The translations under genes and the position numbers were made by a program. A stretch of DNA of 7,220 nucleotides from an uncultured Fibrobacter sp. Lineage in GTDB: Bacteria; Fibrobacterota; Fibrobacteria; Fibrobacterales; Fibrobacteraceae. A model generated the notes under the pieces. That model worked only from the letters and a program-made list of their open reading frames with translations, ran no database searches and was not told where the DNA came from. The stretch covers positions 1 through 7,220 of the forward strand of contig CALATK010000256.1 of NCBI GenBank assembly GCA_937891805.1, in the 5' to 3' direction. Shown here in pieces: positions 5,246-7,220 of the stretch (its first letter is position 1; each line of letters opens with the position of its first letter).

Positions 5246-6639
5246 ATGACAACGCCGGTAATGGCCATGCCGCGGGTATCGGTGTAGCCCGTAGCGTGGG
5301 CAAGTGCGTTAGGCGGCGTAGAGATAGGCAGGCTCATGCCGAGAGAGCTTGCAAAGGCAACAGACACGAGGAGGGCGGTCACGCCACCCAGGCCGACCAG
5401 GTTGTCCTGGCAGGCAATGCCCACGGCGCAAAGGATAGGAACAAGCAATGTAGCCGTAGAAGTATGGCTCATGAAGTTCGCCATGAAGAGGCAGATGATG
5501 CCGCAGCCAATCATCAGGGCCAGCGGAGACCAGCTTGCAAACGGGATAGTCTTGATAAGGTGGGCGGCAAGACCCGTAGCGTTGAGGCCAACACCCAGGG
5601 CAAAACCACCGGCCACGAGCCAGAGCACGTCCCAGCTCATGGCGTTCAGGTCTTTCTTGGTAATCACGCCGGTCAGGGCGAACACGGCCATAGGAATCAT
5701 GGCGATGGCATTGTCGTTGATACCGTGGACATTCTTACCGGTCACCCACAAAATCACGCAAAGGACAAAGGTAATGTAAACGATGATTGCCTTGGGGCTG
5801 GTGTCGAACTTGCCGGCCCCTTCGATGTTCAGGACCATCTCTTTCATCTTGATGGGGTAAATCTTGAGAAGAAGAAGCCAAGCCACCACCATGAGGATAA
5901 TCACGTAGGGGATACCGAAGGCCATCCACTGACCGAAGGTCACGGGATTTGCTACCAGGTCGCCGCGAGCCACGGCGTCGTTCAGGGCACCGAGGGCGAT
6001 AGCGTTAGGAGGGGTTCCGATAGGAGTACCCATGCCGCCGATGTTGGCGCCAAGAGGAATAGCGAGGGCAAAGGCAGCCTTACCGCGGTCATCGGGCTCA
6101 AAGAGCTTGAGCACCGGGGCGAGAATGGCAAGCATCATGGCGGCGGTGGCGGTATTGCTCATGAACATGGAGAACACGGCGGTAATGAGCATAAGGCCCA
6201 GAAGCACGAACTTCGGGTTCTTGCCGAAGGGCTTCAGGAGAACGCGGGCCAGGTTCAAGTCCATCTTGTACTTGGTGGCTGCAGCAGCGAGGAAGAAGCC
6301 GCCCAAGAAAAGCATGATGATGGGGTTTGCGAAGGTGGCCATGATGGACTTGTGGCTGATCATGGTCACGCCGTCCACCCGGAAAGGCGTCAGGGAAGAG
6401 TCGGACATGGTCACGATCATGAGCACGATGACCAACACCGACGTGGACCAAATCGGGAACGGTTGGAGAATCCAGAAAAGGGCGGCCATCACAAAAACGC
6501 CGATGACGCGAATTTCGAGGGGATTCAAGATTCCCATGGGGCTTGCGGCATCGAACCCGAGGGATTCGTAGGGCAAGAAGAGGGCGACAATCGCAAGGAT
6601 CGACGCGATGATGAACTTGATGAATTTAGCCTTTGTCAT
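5212..6639 (-). CDS. DASS/SLC13-family anion:sodium symporter, frame broken near its C terminus
   Basis: A 475-residue frame for a multi-pass inner-membrane transporter of the divalent anion:Na+ symporter family, which imports dicarboxylates, citrate, sulfate or phosphate. Family signatures are in both inverted halves: MSNTATAAMM (SNT at 161-163) with GTPIGTPPNAIALG (204-217), and MSHTSTATLL (390-399; His replaces the Asn of SNT) with PISTPPNALAHATGYT (438-453). These bind Na+ and the carboxylate; the exact substrate cannot be told. After Met465 the frame reads ten unrelated residues (VSSAWWSPGS) and stops, while the expected last helix continues in the next frame. The ATG at 6639 (MTKAKFIKF) is preferred to the upstream TTG at 6678, which adds 13 atypical residues; neither has a good ribosome site, and the promoter candidate suggests a near-leaderless message. 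It is flanked by terminators on both sides, so it is monocistronic. Confidence 0.88.
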   Translation of the reverse strand: MTKAKFIKFIIASILAIVALFLPYESLGFDAASPMGILNPLEIRVIGVFVMAALFWILQPFPIWSTSVLVIVLMIVTMSDSSLTPFRVDGVTMISHKSIMATFANPIIMLFLGGFFLAAAATKYKMDLNLARVLLKPFGKNPKFVLLGLMLITAVFSMFMSNTATAAMMLAILAPVLKLFEPDDRGKAAFALAIPLGANIGGMGTPIGTPPNAIALGALNDAVARGDLVANPVTFGQWMAFGIPYVIILMVVAWLLLLKIYPIKMKEMVLNIEGAGKFDTSPKAIIVYITFVLCVILWVTGKNVHGINDNAIAMIPMAVFALTGVITKKDLNAMSWDVLWLVAGGFALGVGLNATGLAAHLIKTIPFASWSPLALMIGCGIICLFMANFMSHTSTATLLVPILCAVGIACQDNLVGLGGVTALLVSVAFASSLGMSLPISTPPNALAHATGYTDTRGMAITGVVMVSSAWWSPGS

Positions 6640-6647
6640 AGTGGGCC

Positions 6648-6679
6648 CAAATGTAGAAATTATGGCCCCCGGTGGCAAT
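6648..6679 (-). promoter_or_regulatory. Candidate Bacteroidota-like promoter of the DASS gene
   Basis: On the minus strand TACATTTG (6648-6655) matches TAnnTTTG exactly and ATTG (6676-6679) lies 20 bases upstream, three of four bases matching TTTG. It is wedged directly after the preceding gene's terminator, where the promoter has to be if that terminator works. Transcription would start only a few bases before the ATG at 6639, in keeping with the absence of a Shine-Dalgarno sequence. Confidence 0.4.
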
Positions 6680-6680
6680 G

Positions 6681-6709
6681 AAAAAAAGCCCCCGATTTAG
6701 GCGGGGGCT
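6681..6709 (-). terminator. Strong intrinsic terminator after the secreted-protein gene
   Basis: A perfect eight-pair stem AGCCCCCG/CGGGGGCT (6687-6694 and 6702-6709, loop ATTTAGG) is followed on the minus strand by seven Ts (6687-6681, the first also closing the stem). It lies about 28 bases after the stop codon at 6737 and ends the transcript of the right-hand gene. Confidence 0.9.
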
Positions 6710-6736
6710 ACTTTGTAAGTCAAATGTAAGAGAGCG

Positions 6737-7219
6737 TCACCTGATGGCGACAGAACCGGCGGCCTGCTTAGAGCCTACGCGGACACGGACCATGTAGAGT
6801 CCGGACTTGGGGGTCTGCAGGGTCAGGGCATTGGAGCCGGACACGGCCGTTCCCGAGACAGAGGACAGGACCTTGCCCTTCATATCGAGGATTTCCACGT
6901 AGGCCTTGGCACCGGCCAGGCTTTCGGAGACCTGGAAGCCCACCTGCAGGGAGTTACCCGCCTGGAAGGCACGGAGCCCGTTCAGCTTCTGGGCCACCAC
7001 GGTACGGGCGGAGGGCGCCACACGGACCACAGCCGTCTTGGCCATGCTCCCGATGGAAACCTTCAGGGTGTCGTTCTCGGCCATCTGGGTAGTGGTACCG
7101 TCAACCGTCACGAACACCTTGAGTCCCGATGCCCTGAGAGCGTCGATACCTTCGAAGTGGAGGTAGCCCGTGCGGTCGCCAGAAGCTTCCAGAGAGACGG
7201 TCCATTCGTAGCTGTCGCC
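6737..7219 (-). CDS. C-terminal part of a secreted protein with a T9SS type A-like sorting domain
   Basis: The frame is open from the right window edge to a stop at 6737-6739, giving 160 visible residues. An apparent GTG start at 7117 is internal: the frame continues upstream with good coding sequence (SYEWTVSLEASGD). The first 70 or so residues look like the end of a beta-rich domain (GYLHFEGIDALRASGLKVFV). The last 80 form a sorting-type tail: KLNGLRAFQAGNSLQVGF, a strand with VEILDMKGKVLSSV, a Gly/Ser loop, then LTLQTPKSGLYMVRVRV and a basic end, GSVAIR. The pattern of a V-I-D-x-x-G-K-V strand followed by sGxYxVrV and a terminal basic strand is that of type IX sorting domains in Bacteroidota and of related tails in Fibrobacter secreted enzymes. 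The protein is thus probably exported and surface-attached or released; its catalytic part lies outside the window. A strong terminator follows. Confidence 0.78.
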   Translation of the reverse strand, partial: GDSYEWTVSLEASGDRTGYLHFEGIDALRASGLKVFVTVDGTTTQMAENDTLKVSIGSMAKTAVVRVAPSARTVVAQKLNGLRAFQAGNSLQVGFQVSESLAGAKAYVEILDMKGKVLSSVSGTAVSGSNALTLQTPKSGLYMVRVRVGSKQAAGSVAIR

Positions 7220-7220
7220 G

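Noticed and set aside
5296..6681. 461-codon plus-strand open frame opposite the DASS gene
   Set aside because: The product is an extreme His/Gly/Glu/Asp-rich mirror of a membrane protein's codons, and it has no recognisable fold. The opposite strand has clear DASS motifs.
7115..7117. GTG at 7117 as the start of a 126-residue protein
   Set aside because: The frame remains open to the right window edge with convincing coding sequence, so this is an internal valine codon.

Overview
The window looks like a chromosomal stretch of a Gram-negative FCB-group bacterium, most likely a Fibrobacter relative. This is inferred from the type IX-like C-terminal sorting domain at the right end, the outer-membrane and periplasmic components, the tight operon and the moderate GC content; no marker gene is present to prove it. 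Every gene I can support lies on the minus strand, so transcription runs from right to left. The long plus-strand ORFs are antisense shadows. There are no RNA genes, CRISPR arrays or insertion sequences.

From right to left: (1) 6737-7219 is the C-terminal end of a secreted protein with a T9SS-like sorting tail, closed by a strong terminator (6681-6709). (2) 4976-6639 is a DASS/SLC13-type anion:sodium symporter. Its reading frame is broken near 5245 by an apparent one-base deletion in a G run, so the last membrane segment and an unusual Ala/Val/Asp-rich tail lie in the next frame. A bidirectional terminator (4936-4952) follows. (3) 4842-4975 is a hairpin-rich spacer. (4) 682-4758 is a compact four-gene operon: a DUF4956 membrane protein, a HlyD-like membrane-fusion/adaptor protein, a TolC-like outer-membrane protein, and a VTC-type polyphosphate polymerase domain protein that starts inside the TolC-like gene's stop codon. 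A nine-copy heptamer tandem repeat separates the HlyD-like and TolC-like genes. (5) 1-537 is the start of an AT-richer lipoprotein-like gene of unknown function that runs off the left edge.

The most interesting unit is the four-gene operon. It encodes a periplasmic adaptor and an outer-membrane channel but no ABC, RND or MFS pump. The only inner-membrane partner is DUF4956, and the only enzyme is a VTC domain with its basic and acidic active-site residues apparently intact. In yeast, VTC makes polyphosphate in the cytosol while threading it through a membrane channel. A reasonable hypothesis is a trans-envelope machine that makes a phosphate polymer in the cytoplasm and passes it through DUF4956, the HlyD-like adaptor and the TolC-like channel, or a signalling or assembly system of similar layout. 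This is inference and untested. Three gene starts also share a Bacteroidota-like promoter geometry (TTG-containing box, 20-22 bases, TAnnTTTG-like box).
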